A program made the translations under genes and the position numbers. A stretch of DNA of 30,946 bases from JBOHNM01 sp050730675 (GTDB taxonomy: Bacteria > Planctomycetota > Phycisphaerae > Phycisphaerales > UBA1924): NCBI GenBank assembly GCA_050730675.1, contig JBOHNM010000026.1:1-30946 (forward strand), in the 5' to 3' direction. Each line of letters opens with the position of its first letter. Within the stretch, counting starts at the first letter, position 1. The notes beneath the pieces are model-generated. The model saw only the letters and a list, made by a program, of their open reading frames with translations, made no database searches and was not told where the DNA came from. Of this stretch, positions 7,283 through 21,978 are shown piece after piece.

Positions 7283-8572
7283 ATGTCCACACCAAGCGGC
7301 AATGGAATGATCGCGATGTCGGTGCTGGCGATGGCTCTGGGCGCGGGGGCGCTCGCGGCACTGGGCCCGCTGGATGATCCCAGTTCCGGGCCGGCCGGTG
7401 GAACGACCAACGTGCGTCCGGCGATGTCGTCGCCGGGTGAGTTGCCGCCGCGGATCGGACGTGCGCCCGCGTTCCGCGGCACCAAGCCGATCGAGTCGAG
7501 CCCGCTGCAGTCGCGCCCGACGAATGTGCCGGGTGTTCGCGAGGTTTTCGTTCCGGGCGCGCAGCGGTGGATCCTCGCCCCCGGCGTGCCGGGCGAGACG
7601 GCGCCCAAGCCGGTGAGCTCGGATTGCCTGCGGTGTCACACCGGTGACGTGAGGCCGCATGAGCCTGGCAGCAGCCAGGTGGTGCGGCGTGAATCGCTGC
7701 GTGACCTGGTTACACCCAACAGCCGGACTCCCGGCTACTACCGCTCGGGTGGGCAGTCGTTCCTTGACCGCGCCCACGGTGTCTATGTCCCCGGCGCCGA
7801 CCGGCGGGCCCCCGGCTTCCACTATTTCCCGGACACCAATTCTGTGGTTGCCCGCCCGCTCAGCCTGCAGGACTACATCCGTTACAGCGGTTTGGGCCCG
7901 TACTGGTCCGATCGGGTCAACAACGGCGCGGATCGCAACCCGCCGGTGCTTCACCTCAACAACGACGGCAGCGTGTCGGTCACCTTCGCGCCGACCAACT
8001 GGTTTGCGCCGGGCGGCAACGGGTTCTGGGACCAGTGGCCGGCCGAGGTGCTCTGGGACCCGCAGTATCCGCCCGGCAATTCAGGGATGACGATCTATCC
8101 GATCGGCGCAACGCCGACGCCGGCCGCGCCGCCTTCGCTGCTGGACCAGGCCGATGACAAGTTCGCGGCGCGTGACTACGCGGCCGCGGCCGAGTTGTAT
8201 CGGCAGCACCTCGCGGTTGCGCCGTCGGACGCGTGGGCGATGCGGGCGATGGGGATCTCGCTCTTCCTCGCCAAGCGGATGGAAGAGGGGACCGCGGCGA
8301 CGGCCCGGGCCTACGCCACCAACCCCGATCTGGCGGACGAGGTGATCCCGGCCGCGGCGTTCCCCCGTGGTGCGTCTCAGGTGCGCGACGCGATCGGCGT
8401 GGCGACGATCAATGCCGAGCGTGTGCGGACCGACGATGCCTGGCTGATGGTGGCCGTGCTGCTGCAGTCGTCCGGCCAGCCCAAGGGCGCCTTGAAGATG
8501 GTGGACCGGGCCGTGGCGGCGGGGTTGGACCCCATCGTGGCGGACAAGTTCCGGGCCGTTCTCAAGCCTTGA
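7283..8572 (+). CDS. Secreted protein with one CxxCH motif and C-terminal TPR-like region
   Basis: The 429-residue product begins with a hydrophobic signal (MIAMSVLAMALGAGALAAL). ATG 7283 is chosen for GGAG at 7271-7274 and a TACAAT -10-like element at 7256-7261; the frame is open further upstream but without start signals. After a Pro/Ser-rich linker it has DCLRCHTGD, a single CxxCH (115-119) that could hold a covalent haem c. A central aromatic and glycine-rich region (about 150-275) is unknown. From about 285 there are TPR-like helices (DQADDKFAARDYAAAAELY and following), a fold for protein contacts. A haem role is uncertain, since a lone CxxCH can arise by chance. It lies just upstream of the rplK promoter and is probably a separate unit. 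Confidence 0.75.
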   Translation: MSTPSGNGMIAMSVLAMALGAGALAALGPLDDPSSGPAGGTTNVRPAMSSPGELPPRIGRAPAFRGTKPIESSPLQSRPTNVPGVREVFVPGAQRWILAPGVPGETAPKPVSSDCLRCHTGDVRPHEPGSSQVVRRESLRDLVTPNSRTPGYYRSGGQSFLDRAHGVYVPGADRRAPGFHYFPDTNSVVARPLSLQDYIRYSGLGPYWSDRVNNGADRNPPVLHLNNDGSVSVTFAPTNWFAPGGNGFWDQWPAEVLWDPQYPPGNSGMTIYPIGATPTPAAPPSLLDQADDKFAARDYAAAAELYRQHLAVAPSDAWAMRAMGISLFLAKRMEEGTAATARAYATNPDLADEVIPAAAFPRGASQVRDAIGVATINAERVRTDDAWLMVAVLLQSSGQPKGALKMVDRAVAAGLDPIVADKFRAVLKP

Positions 8573-8596
8573 TGGCGGGGCGTTTGGTCCATCGCA

Positions 8597-8624
8597 TTGA
8601 CCGGCGCTCATTGGCCGCTATGCT
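8597..8624 (+). promoter_or_regulatory. Sigma70-like promoter of the rplK operon
   Basis: TTGACC (8597-8602), a 16-base spacer, and TATGCT (8619-8624) lie in the gap after the TPR gene. The -35 matches 5 of 6 consensus bases and the -10 matches 4 of 6. The same design (TTGACA, 16 bases, TATGCT) occurs before the cobalamin riboswitch in this window. The predicted leader to rplK is about 125 bases. Confidence 0.6.
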
Positions 8625-8643
8625 TCCCTCCCAAATCTGACCC

Positions 8644-8663
8644 GCCGGGCAGGGTTGCCCGGC
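8644..8663 (+). other. Hairpin in the rplK leader
   Basis: An 8-bp perfect stem, GCCGGGCA / TGCCCGGC with loop GGGT, sits about 15 bases into the predicted rplK leader. No T-run follows, so it is not a simple terminator. It may stabilise the transcript or take part in feedback by a ribosomal protein; L1 is known to repress the L11-L1 messenger in other bacteria. The role here is a guess. Confidence 0.4.
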
Positions 8664-8757
8664 ACCGTTACGACCACGATACCGACTTGCCCCTGGCCGG
8701 GCGAGTTCGGGAATCCGGATTTCCGGGTTCCCCGGCGGAGTGGAAGGTGGAGGACCA

Positions 8758-9186
8758 ATGGCCAAGAAAGAAATCAAGACATCATTCAAGATCATGGCCC
8801 CGGGAGGGTCGGCAACGCCGGCGCCACCGCTGGGTCCTGTGCTGGGCGCCAACGGCGTGAACCCCGGCCAGTTCATCCAGCAGTTCAACGCCAAGACGGC
8901 GGCCCTCAAGGGCAAGATCGTCGGGTGCGTGATCACGGTCTTCACCGACAAGTCGTTCACCTTCGAGGTCAAGTCGTCGCCGGCTTCGGTCCTCATCAAG
9001 GAGAAGGCCAAGGTCGAGAAGGGCTCGGGCGAGCCGAACAAGAACAAGGTCGGCAAGATCAAGCGTGCCGATTGCGAGGCCATCGCGAAGGAGAAGATGG
9101 TCGACCTGAACACGGGCGACCTCGCGGCGGCGGTCCGGATCATCGAAGGCCAGGCCCGTTCGATGGGCGTGACGGTGGAGGGCTAA
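8758..9186 (+). CDS. rplK: 50S ribosomal protein L11
   Basis: L11 forms the base of the ribosomal stalk with 23S rRNA and is the contact site for EF-G, RelA and thiopeptide antibiotics. The 142-residue length equals that of E. coli L11. The N-terminal domain has the proline-rich PPLGPVLGANGVN motif (about 21-33), and the C-terminal RNA-binding domain ends with IIEGQARSMGVTVEG. ATG 8758 is chosen because it begins MAKKEIKTSF as in other L11 proteins. The upstream G-rich tract GGTGGAGGA (8746-8754) serves as Shine-Dalgarno. It is the first gene of the block and is followed 5 bases later by rplA. In many bacteria secE and nusG precede rplK; here a TPR gene does. Confidence 0.97.
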   Translation: MAKKEIKTSFKIMAPGGSATPAPPLGPVLGANGVNPGQFIQQFNAKTAALKGKIVGCVITVFTDKSFTFEVKSSPASVLIKEKAKVEKGSGEPNKNKVGKIKRADCEAIAKEKMVDLNTGDLAAAVRIIEGQARSMGVTVEG

Positions 9187-9191
9187 GGCAC

Positions 9192-9893
9192 ATGGCACAC
9201 ATTTCCAAGCGAATGAAGGCGAACGCCGAACTCATGCCGAAGGCTCCCATGGAGCCCGTGGCGGCGGTGGCGTCGCTGAAGAAGTACAAGGCGCCGAAGT
9301 TTGATCAGACGATCAATGTCGCGCTGTTCCTGAACATCGATCCGACGCATGCCGAGCAGGGCATCCGCGGCTCGGTCAGCCTTCCCAAGGGCATCGGCGC
9401 CTCCAAGAAGGTCGTCGCGTTCTGCCAGAGCGACAGGGTCGCCGAATGCAAGGCGGCCGGCGCTGTCGAGGCCGGCGGCGAGGAGCTGGTCGCCAAGATC
9501 GAGGGCGGCTGGATGGACTTCGACGTCGCCGTCGCGACCCCGGACATGATGCGTGTGGTCTCGCGGCTGGGCAAGGTGCTGGGCCCCAAGGGCCTGATGC
9601 CGTCCCCCAAGACCGGCGCCGTCACGCCCAAGATCGTCGAGGCAGTCAAGGAATTCTCGGCCGGCAAGGTCGAGTACCGCAACGACAAGGGCGGCAACAT
9701 CCACGCGGTGCTGGGCAAGATGTCCTTCAAGGACGCGGACCTGGCGGCGAACCTCGACGCCTTCGTCGCGCACATCGCCAAGCAGCGTCCGAGCACCACC
9801 AAGGGCCAGTTCATCAAAAAGGTCAGCATCAGCGGCGCCATGACGCCGTCGGTGCAGATCAAGTACGTCGAGGCGGTTGAGACCAAGGACTAA
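9192..9893 (+). CDS. rplA: 50S ribosomal protein L1
   Basis: L1 builds the mobile L1 stalk near the E site and helps release deacylated tRNA; in other bacteria it also represses its own messenger. The 233-residue product matches the family length and carries the signature region VVSRLGKVLGPKGLMPSPKTG (about 117-137) and the C-terminal MTPSVQIKYVE. It begins MAHISKRMK at ATG 9192, with AAGG just before it, 5 bases after the rplK stop, so the two genes are translated from one message. The frame is open well upstream, but those starts would overlap rplK and add an unrelated leader. Confidence 0.97.
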   Translation: MAHISKRMKANAELMPKAPMEPVAAVASLKKYKAPKFDQTINVALFLNIDPTHAEQGIRGSVSLPKGIGASKKVVAFCQSDRVAECKAAGAVEAGGEELVAKIEGGWMDFDVAVATPDMMRVVSRLGKVLGPKGLMPSPKTGAVTPKIVEAVKEFSAGKVEYRNDKGGNIHAVLGKMSFKDADLAANLDAFVAHIAKQRPSTTKGQFIKKVSISGAMTPSVQIKYVEAVETKD

Positions 9894-9896
9894 TCC

Positions 9897-10442
9897 ATGT
9901 CAAAGACCATCAAGTCGATGATCACGCGGGACTACACCGCCAAGACCACCGGCGTCGCCGACGCCATGGTGATCAGCCTGCGCGGCGTGAAGGCGATTGA
10001 GACGACCAAGCTCCGTCGCAAGCTCGCCACCAACAAGATCAAGATCACCGTGATGCGCAACTCGCTGGCCCGCAAGTCCTTCAAGGGCACGGGTCTCGAG
10101 GGGCTCGCTACGCTGCTGGAGGGCCCCAGCGCCCTGTGCTACGGGCACACCTCGGTCGTCGAGGCCGCCCGTGAGCTGGTCGCGCTGGTCAAGGACCTCC
10201 CGGGGATCGAGCTCAAGGGCGCGATCCTCGACGGCACGCTCTTCAAGGGCAAGGCCGGCGTTGAGGAACTGAGCAAGTACCCGACCCGTGGCGAGGCCAT
10301 CGGCAAAGCCGTGGCATTGCTGGTCGGTCCCGGACGCAACCTCGGCGCCCAGATCAAGGGCCCCGGCTCCAACATCGCCGGCATCCTCAAGGCGATCGAG
10401 GCGAAGTTGGAAAAGGGCGAGAAGATCGAAAAGACGGCCTGA
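9897..10442 (+). CDS. rplJ: 50S ribosomal protein L10
   Basis: L10 anchors the L12 dimers of the stalk to the ribosome. The 181-residue protein shows the family core: the N-terminal MVISLRGVKAIETTKLRRKL, then VMRNSLARKSFKGT (rRNA-binding part, about 53-66), LLEGPSALCYG, and a C-terminal helix (SNIAGILKAIEAKLEKGEK) that serves as the L12 dock. The length of that helix should allow two or three L12 dimers. ATG 9897 lies only 3 bases after the rplA stop, which suggests coupled translation. Confidence 0.96.
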   Translation: MSKTIKSMITRDYTAKTTGVADAMVISLRGVKAIETTKLRRKLATNKIKITVMRNSLARKSFKGTGLEGLATLLEGPSALCYGHTSVVEAARELVALVKDLPGIELKGAILDGTLFKGKAGVEELSKYPTRGEAIGKAVALLVGPGRNLGAQIKGPGSNIAGILKAIEAKLEKGEKIEKTA

Positions 10443-10483
10443 ACGGCCTTTGGGTTCTGAAACATCGGCCCCGACTGGCCCTT

Positions 10484-10525
10484 GGGGAGCACATCCCCGG
10501 GTTAAAGAACCGGAAGTGTTCCGGT
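10484..10525 (+). other. Two hairpins between rplJ and rplL
   Basis: The 148-base gap between rplJ and rplL holds GGGGA-GCACA-TCCCC (10484-10498) and ACCGGAA-GTG-TTCCGGT (10509-10525). Neither is followed by a T-run. L12 is needed in several copies per L10, so such structures may protect the downstream message or provide a processing or new start site. That role is inference. Confidence 0.4.
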
Positions 10526-10590
10526 CCCTATCGGAGGCGTGTCTGGCGGGTGGATGAATCCTCCCACCACGTTTGAGAAAGGTGATTCAC

Positions 10591-10968
10591 ATGTCCGCAA
10601 TCGAAACACTCGGTGACCAGCTGGCCGGCCTCTCCCTCAAGGATGCCGTCGAGCTTGGCAAGTACCTCAAGGACAAGTACGGCATCGAGGCCGCCGCCGG
10701 CGGTGGCGTCATGATGGCCGGCCCGGCCGCCGCGGCTGCCCCCGCTGAAGAGAAGACCACGTTCGACGTGGAGCTTGTCAGCGCCCCGGCCGACAAGAAG
10801 ATCGCCGTCATCAAGGTCGTCCGCGAAGCGACCGGCCTGGGCCTCGCCGAGGCGAAGGCCGTCGTGGACGGCGCCCCCAAGAAGGTCAAGGAAGGCATCA
10901 GCAAGGACGACTCCGAGAAACTCAAGAAGAAGCTCGAAGAGGCCGGCGCCGTCGTCAAGCTGTCCTGA
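10591..10968 (+). CDS. rplL: 50S ribosomal protein L7/L12
   Basis: L12 is the multi-copy flexible stalk protein that recruits the translational GTPases. The 125-residue protein has the three expected parts: an N-terminal dimerisation helix pair (IETLGDQLAGLSLKDAVEL), an Ala-rich hinge (about 41-53, AAAAAPAEEK), and the C-terminal GTPase-contact domain with EATGLGLAEAKAVVDGAPK. ATG 10591 is preferred to a start 18 bases upstream because AAAGGTGA sits at the right distance before it and MSAIETLG fits the family. A strong terminator follows after about 65 bases. Confidence 0.96.
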   Translation: MSAIETLGDQLAGLSLKDAVELGKYLKDKYGIEAAAGGGVMMAGPAAAAAPAEEKTTFDVELVSAPADKKIAVIKVVREATGLGLAEAKAVVDGAPKKVKEGISKDDSEKLKKKLEEAGAVVKLS

Positions 10969-11033
10969 GTTGGACCGTCTGACCCTGCCGTTTCCCGGAA
11001 TCTTGGTCCGGGCGGCGTGAAATGTGTACGAGC

Positions 11034-11068
11034 GGGGGCCCGTCCGATTGGGCGGGCCCCCGATCTTT
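11034..11068 (+). terminator. Terminator/attenuator between rplL and rpoB
   Basis: A 12-bp GC-rich stem, GGGGGCCCGTCC (11034-11045) with GGGCGGGCCCCC (11050-11061) and a GATT loop, contains one G-T pair and is followed by TTTT at 11065-11068. It is a strong intrinsic terminator. A new promoter lies directly after it, so rpoBC can be set apart from the ribosomal protein genes; a partial terminator at this place is known in E. coli. Confidence 0.82.
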
Positions 11069-11093
11069 TCCCGATTCCGCCCCGGCACTGGAC

Positions 11094-11122
11094 TTGCAGT
11101 GGATCGTCGGGGTGGCTACACT
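11094..11122 (+). promoter_or_regulatory. Sigma70-like promoter of rpoBC
   Basis: TTGCAG (11094-11099), a 17-base spacer and TACACT (11117-11122) lie 26 bases after the rplL terminator. The -35 matches 3 of 6 consensus bases and the -10 matches 4 of 6. The predicted leader before the rpoB ATG is about 108 bases. Confidence 0.5.
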
Positions 11123-11236
11123 TGCCGACTAGGCGGGCCCGGGTTCCATGATCAATCAACGTCGGTAACAGATTCAGCACGAGCGGCTGGCGACCCTCTT
11201 GGGCGCTGTCGCTGCCACCATCGCGAGGCAATATCG

Positions 11237-15046
<3,810 letters not shown>

Positions 15047-15151
15047 TCCGGTCGTCTTCTTCGTCGCAAATTCCCGTTCGGTCTGATCCGATCCGCACGC
15101 ACACCGCCCGCCTGACGAGGCCGCGGACAGCAGAACCAGGAGTCACGGCAC

Positions 15152-19528
<4,377 letters not shown>

Positions 19529-19563
19529 GCCGGGAGTTTGGGTTGACACAATAATGAGTACAT

Positions 19564-19595
19564 AAGGCCCGGGTCAGTCCCGGGCCTTCTTATTT
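19564..19595 (+). terminator. Terminator of rpoBC
   Basis: A perfect 10-bp stem, AAGGCCCGGG (19564-19573) and CCCGGGCCTT (19579-19588) with a TCAGT loop, is followed by CTTATTT. It begins 35 bases after the rpoC stop. The stop codon of the convergent [2Fe-2S] gene lies in its tail, so the same stem may end both transcripts, though a T-run is evident only on the plus strand. Confidence 0.85.
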
Positions 19596-19829
19596 GGCCG
19601 GAGGCGTCTGACGCCCCTCGGCGCACAGCCGCGCCGCCTCCTGCGGGCTCAGGATCGGCAGCACCGTCTCGCCGGTCTTGAGCATCCGCCGCACATACGG
19701 CTCGCAGAGCGTGCATCCCGTGGAGCAGCGCGTGCGGGCCCGCAGCGCATCGAACGAGAGCCCATCCCGCAGGGCAATAGCCTTCAACTCCGCCAGCGTG
19801 ATGTCGTGGCAAATGCACCGATCGACCAT
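19590..19829 (-). CDS. BFD-like [2Fe-2S]-binding protein
   Basis: This 79-residue protein resembles the bacterioferritin-associated ferredoxin (BFD) fold: CxC near the start (Cys5, Cys7, then His8) and GCTLC further on (Cys39, Cys42, with an extra Cys35), which would bind one [2Fe-2S] cluster between short helices. BFD itself passes electrons to bacterioferritin; other members are parts of larger redox enzymes. There is no signal peptide, so it should be cytoplasmic. ATG 19829 has GAGG with a 5-base spacer. It is the last gene of the minus-strand group behind the cobalamin riboswitch, 22 bases after the pseudopilin gene, so a link to corrinoid reduction or iron is possible but unproven. Confidence 0.8.
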   Translation of the reverse strand: MVDRCICHDITLAELKAIALRDGLSFDALRARTRCSTGCTLCEPYVRRMLKTGETVLPILSPQEAARLCAEGRQTPPAK

Positions 19830-19851
19830 GTCTGCCTCGATTCAGCCCGGC

Positions 19852-20658
19852 TCAGTCCAGATCGTACAGCGAGTTGTCGTCCCGCTCTCCCGGCCAGCCC
19901 GTGCGCGGGTCGGTCGGCGGCATGGGGTAGGTGCCGCTGCTCCACGTGAACGCCCGCGCCAGCGGCGAAACGTGCGTGTCCAGCCAAGCGATGTTGGCGC
20001 TCAGCCGCGCGTGCCGGAAGTGGATCGACGGGTCGGCGCGCAGTGAGAGCGGGGGGGGGCCGTCGGGCCAGAAGCGCGGCTCGACAAACGAATACTCGAT
20101 AATCCCACCCTCGGTCGGCCCACCGGCGGAGATCGCGCTATCGGCGAACTCGATCGTCCCCGCCGGGTCGCGGAAGCTGCTGCGCAGGTTGCCCGAGCGG
20201 TCGGTCACGATCGCCCCGGCGCGCGGCCGCAGCACGCCGACGTACGCCCCGTTGTACCCGTACCCGCCGCAGGAGCGCTCGAATCCGGCGCCGCGCGCCG
20301 CGAGGCGGTCGAGGACCGAGCGGAACTCCGGACATTCACGGACGCCGCCCGTCGCGCCGCCAAGTTGGTCGGTCAGGGCGCCACCCTCAAGCGAGAACGC
20401 CCCCGTCGCGCCCGCCCGTGCTCCGTGCCAGCGCTTGCGGTTGGCCGAAAAATCCGCCGCGGCCGGGGCGAGGTAGTCCTTGTTCTCGCCGGCGTACAGC
20501 TCGTTGGCGGTGGCGATCTGTCGCAGGTTGCTCGCGCACACCTGTGCCCGCGCCGCCGCACGTGCGCCGGCTAGGCTCGGTAGCAGGATCGACGTGAGCA
20601 GACCGATCACCGCGATCACGACGAGCAACTCCACCATGGTCAGGCCGCGACGGCTCAT
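19852..20658 (-). CDS. Type II secretion/type IV pilin-like protein (pseudopilin)
   Basis: The 268-residue product has a textbook prepilin N-terminus: MSRRG, cleavage after Gly5, Glu at position 5 of the mature chain (LTMVE), then a hydrophobic helix (LLVVIAVIGLLTSILLPSL). The next part (CASNLRQIATANELYAGENK) is the pattern of planctomycete pseudopilins of the DUF1559/G-H type. Near the C-terminus HFRHARLSANIAWLDTHV replaces the usual H-x9-DG ending. Such proteins assemble at the inner membrane and reach the periplasm or surface; planctomycetes have many with unknown jobs. It starts 6 bases after the stop of the surface protein gene, so the two should be one transcript, downstream of the cobalamin riboswitch. 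Confidence 0.88.
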   Translation of the reverse strand: MSRRGLTMVELLVVIAVIGLLTSILLPSLAGARAAARAQVCASNLRQIATANELYAGENKDYLAPAAADFSANRKRWHGARAGATGAFSLEGGALTDQLGGATGGVRECPEFRSVLDRLAARGAGFERSCGGYGYNGAYVGVLRPRAGAIVTDRSGNLRSSFRDPAGTIEFADSAISAGGPTEGGIIEYSFVEPRFWPDGPPPLSLRADPSIHFRHARLSANIAWLDTHVSPLARAFTWSSGTYPMPPTDPRTGWPGERDDNSLYDLD

Positions 20659-20664
20659 GAGAGG

Positions 20665-21897
20665 TCAATTCCCCGAAAAGAATCCGCTGAGAAACGCCAC
20701 CAGATCGTCCACTGTCAGCACGCCGTCCGGCTCGCTTCCGCCGCCGAGCGCCGCGCAGTCGGCGAGGTTGCTGCCGCTGAAGAACAGGCTCAGGTATACG
20801 ACGATGTCGTCCACCGTCAGCACGCCGTCGGGACCGAGCGTCCCGCCTTGCGCGGCGACATCCGCCAGCATCCGCGGCAACACCTCCGCGACGCCGCTGA
20901 TCTCCGACGACGCTTCGCCCAACGCCCCGCGAACCACGTTCACGGCCGTGGTGATCCGCACGAAATCGATCTGTGTGAGGCCGGCGGGCGAGCCGTCGTT
21001 GCGTACCGCCCACGAGATGTCGATCGCGTCGCCCCCGCCGCTGAATTTCGATATGCCGGTACGCATCGGATCGGTGGGGATCGTGAAGAAGTGCTCGGGC
21101 GCTGCCGCGGAGTTGTCGATCACGTCGTCGGCGTCAAGGTCGCCGGTCAGGAGCACCGGTCCGCAATCGGCGTAGCCCCATACGCCCGATTCGCCCGTGC
21201 CCGCAAGCGGGTTCTGCAGCACCGCGCCCGCGGTAAAGACGACGTCGTCGAGTCGGTATGTGGTCACCATCCACACGCTCGTGGCATCTTTGCCCGGCGG
21301 AAGCCATGCCGCCGGAAAGTCGCTGCCGTGCAGCGTCGCCGTGACGATCGCCGCTGCGGGCGCTGCCGGCAGGTGTGAGCCGCGGATGACGAACCACTCG
21401 TCGTCGGCGAGATCGTTGCCGTTGGCATCGCGCGAAACCTCGATCATCGCCGGCTCGGCCCAACGCCGGTCCGGGTCGCCCCCGACGAGGAAGGCGTTGC
21501 CGAAGACGATGAAATCACACCCGCGCGGGTTGGTGGCGGTGGGGGGGCGGTTGAGGATCGGGTGATCGAACCCGAGCGTGATCGAGCCGCCCCAGCCGCC
21601 GAGGGTGACGACTTTGCTGTTGTCCGCGGCCAGCATGCCGCCGCCGATCGGCGCGCTCAGCGCCCGCGCCGGGTCGTTGTACGCCGGGTTGTTGACGTTC
21701 TGCCCCGGCGCGGGTGAGTAGTCGATCACGCGCGTGGCGAAGGGGGAATCAGCAAGGCAGGGTTGTACACAGAGGACACAGAGAGCGCAGAGAAAAGCAA
21801 AGACATGAGTAATGGGGGAGCGGGAGTCTCGGACTTCGTCCGAGCAGTGCCGCCTTCCATGACGAGAAGTCCCAATCTGATTGTTTGTTCTGCTCAT
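20665..21897 (-). CDS. Secreted surface protein with paired dockerin-like C-terminal repeats
   Basis: The 410-residue product has a hydrophobic stretch at about 32-45 (VFAFLCALCVLCV) and a likely signal peptidase site after PCLA. The mature part has LGGWGGSITLGFDHPI, GCDFIVFGNAF and EVSRDANGNDLADDEWFVI. From memory, this pattern resembles surface proteins encoded in B12-uptake loci of Bacteroidota; I cannot verify it here. The C-terminus carries two copies of GPDGVLTVDD(I/L)V followed by a phenylalanine-rich turn (about 353-410), like EF-hand/dockerin repeats used by planctomycetes at the end of exported proteins. The ATG at 21897 is the only in-frame ATG ahead of the signal and lacks a Shine-Dalgarno. 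The signal's hydrophobic core is encoded inside one arm of the inverted repeat at 21765-21969, so the start is uncertain. Confidence 0.75.
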   Translation of the reverse strand: MSRTNNQIGTSRHGRRHCSDEVRDSRSPITHVFAFLCALCVLCVQPCLADSPFATRVIDYSPAPGQNVNNPAYNDPARALSAPIGGGMLAADNSKVVTLGGWGGSITLGFDHPILNRPPTATNPRGCDFIVFGNAFLVGGDPDRRWAEPAMIEVSRDANGNDLADDEWFVIRGSHLPAAPAAAIVTATLHGSDFPAAWLPPGKDATSVWMVTTYRLDDVVFTAGAVLQNPLAGTGESGVWGYADCGPVLLTGDLDADDVIDNSAAAPEHFFTIPTDPMRTGISKFSGGGDAIDISWAVRNDGSPAGLTQIDFVRITTAVNVVRGALGEASSEISGVAEVLPRMLADVAAQGGTLGPDGVLTVDDIVVYLSLFFSGSNLADCAALGGGSEPDGVLTVDDLVAFLSGFFSGN

Positions 21898-21969
21898 TGC
21901 ATTTGCCCCAACTCAGCACTATCAGTTCTTATTGACTTATCTCTGTGTAGCTCTGTGTCCTCTGTGTAC
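21765..21969. repeat. 205-bp AT-richer element with inverted-repeat ends
   Basis: GTACACAGAGGACACAGAG at 21765-21783 is repeated exactly, inverted, at 21951-21969; imperfect matching continues inward for nearly 20 more bases on each side (CAGAGA and AAG...CAA blocks). The core of about 167 bases is visibly poorer in G+C than the flanks and contains a small hairpin, CTCGGAC-TTC-GTCCGAG (21828-21844). No transposase is encoded. It lies between the stop of the propeller gene (10 bases away) and the body of the surface-protein gene. It looks like a miniature mobile or dispersed repeat, not a terminator, since no T-run follows. Confidence 0.65.
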
Positions 21970-21978
21970 GGCTTGCTC

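Noticed and set aside
19543..19548. Perfect TTGACA just after rpoC
   Set aside because: No -10 element lies at the right distance and a terminator follows at once.
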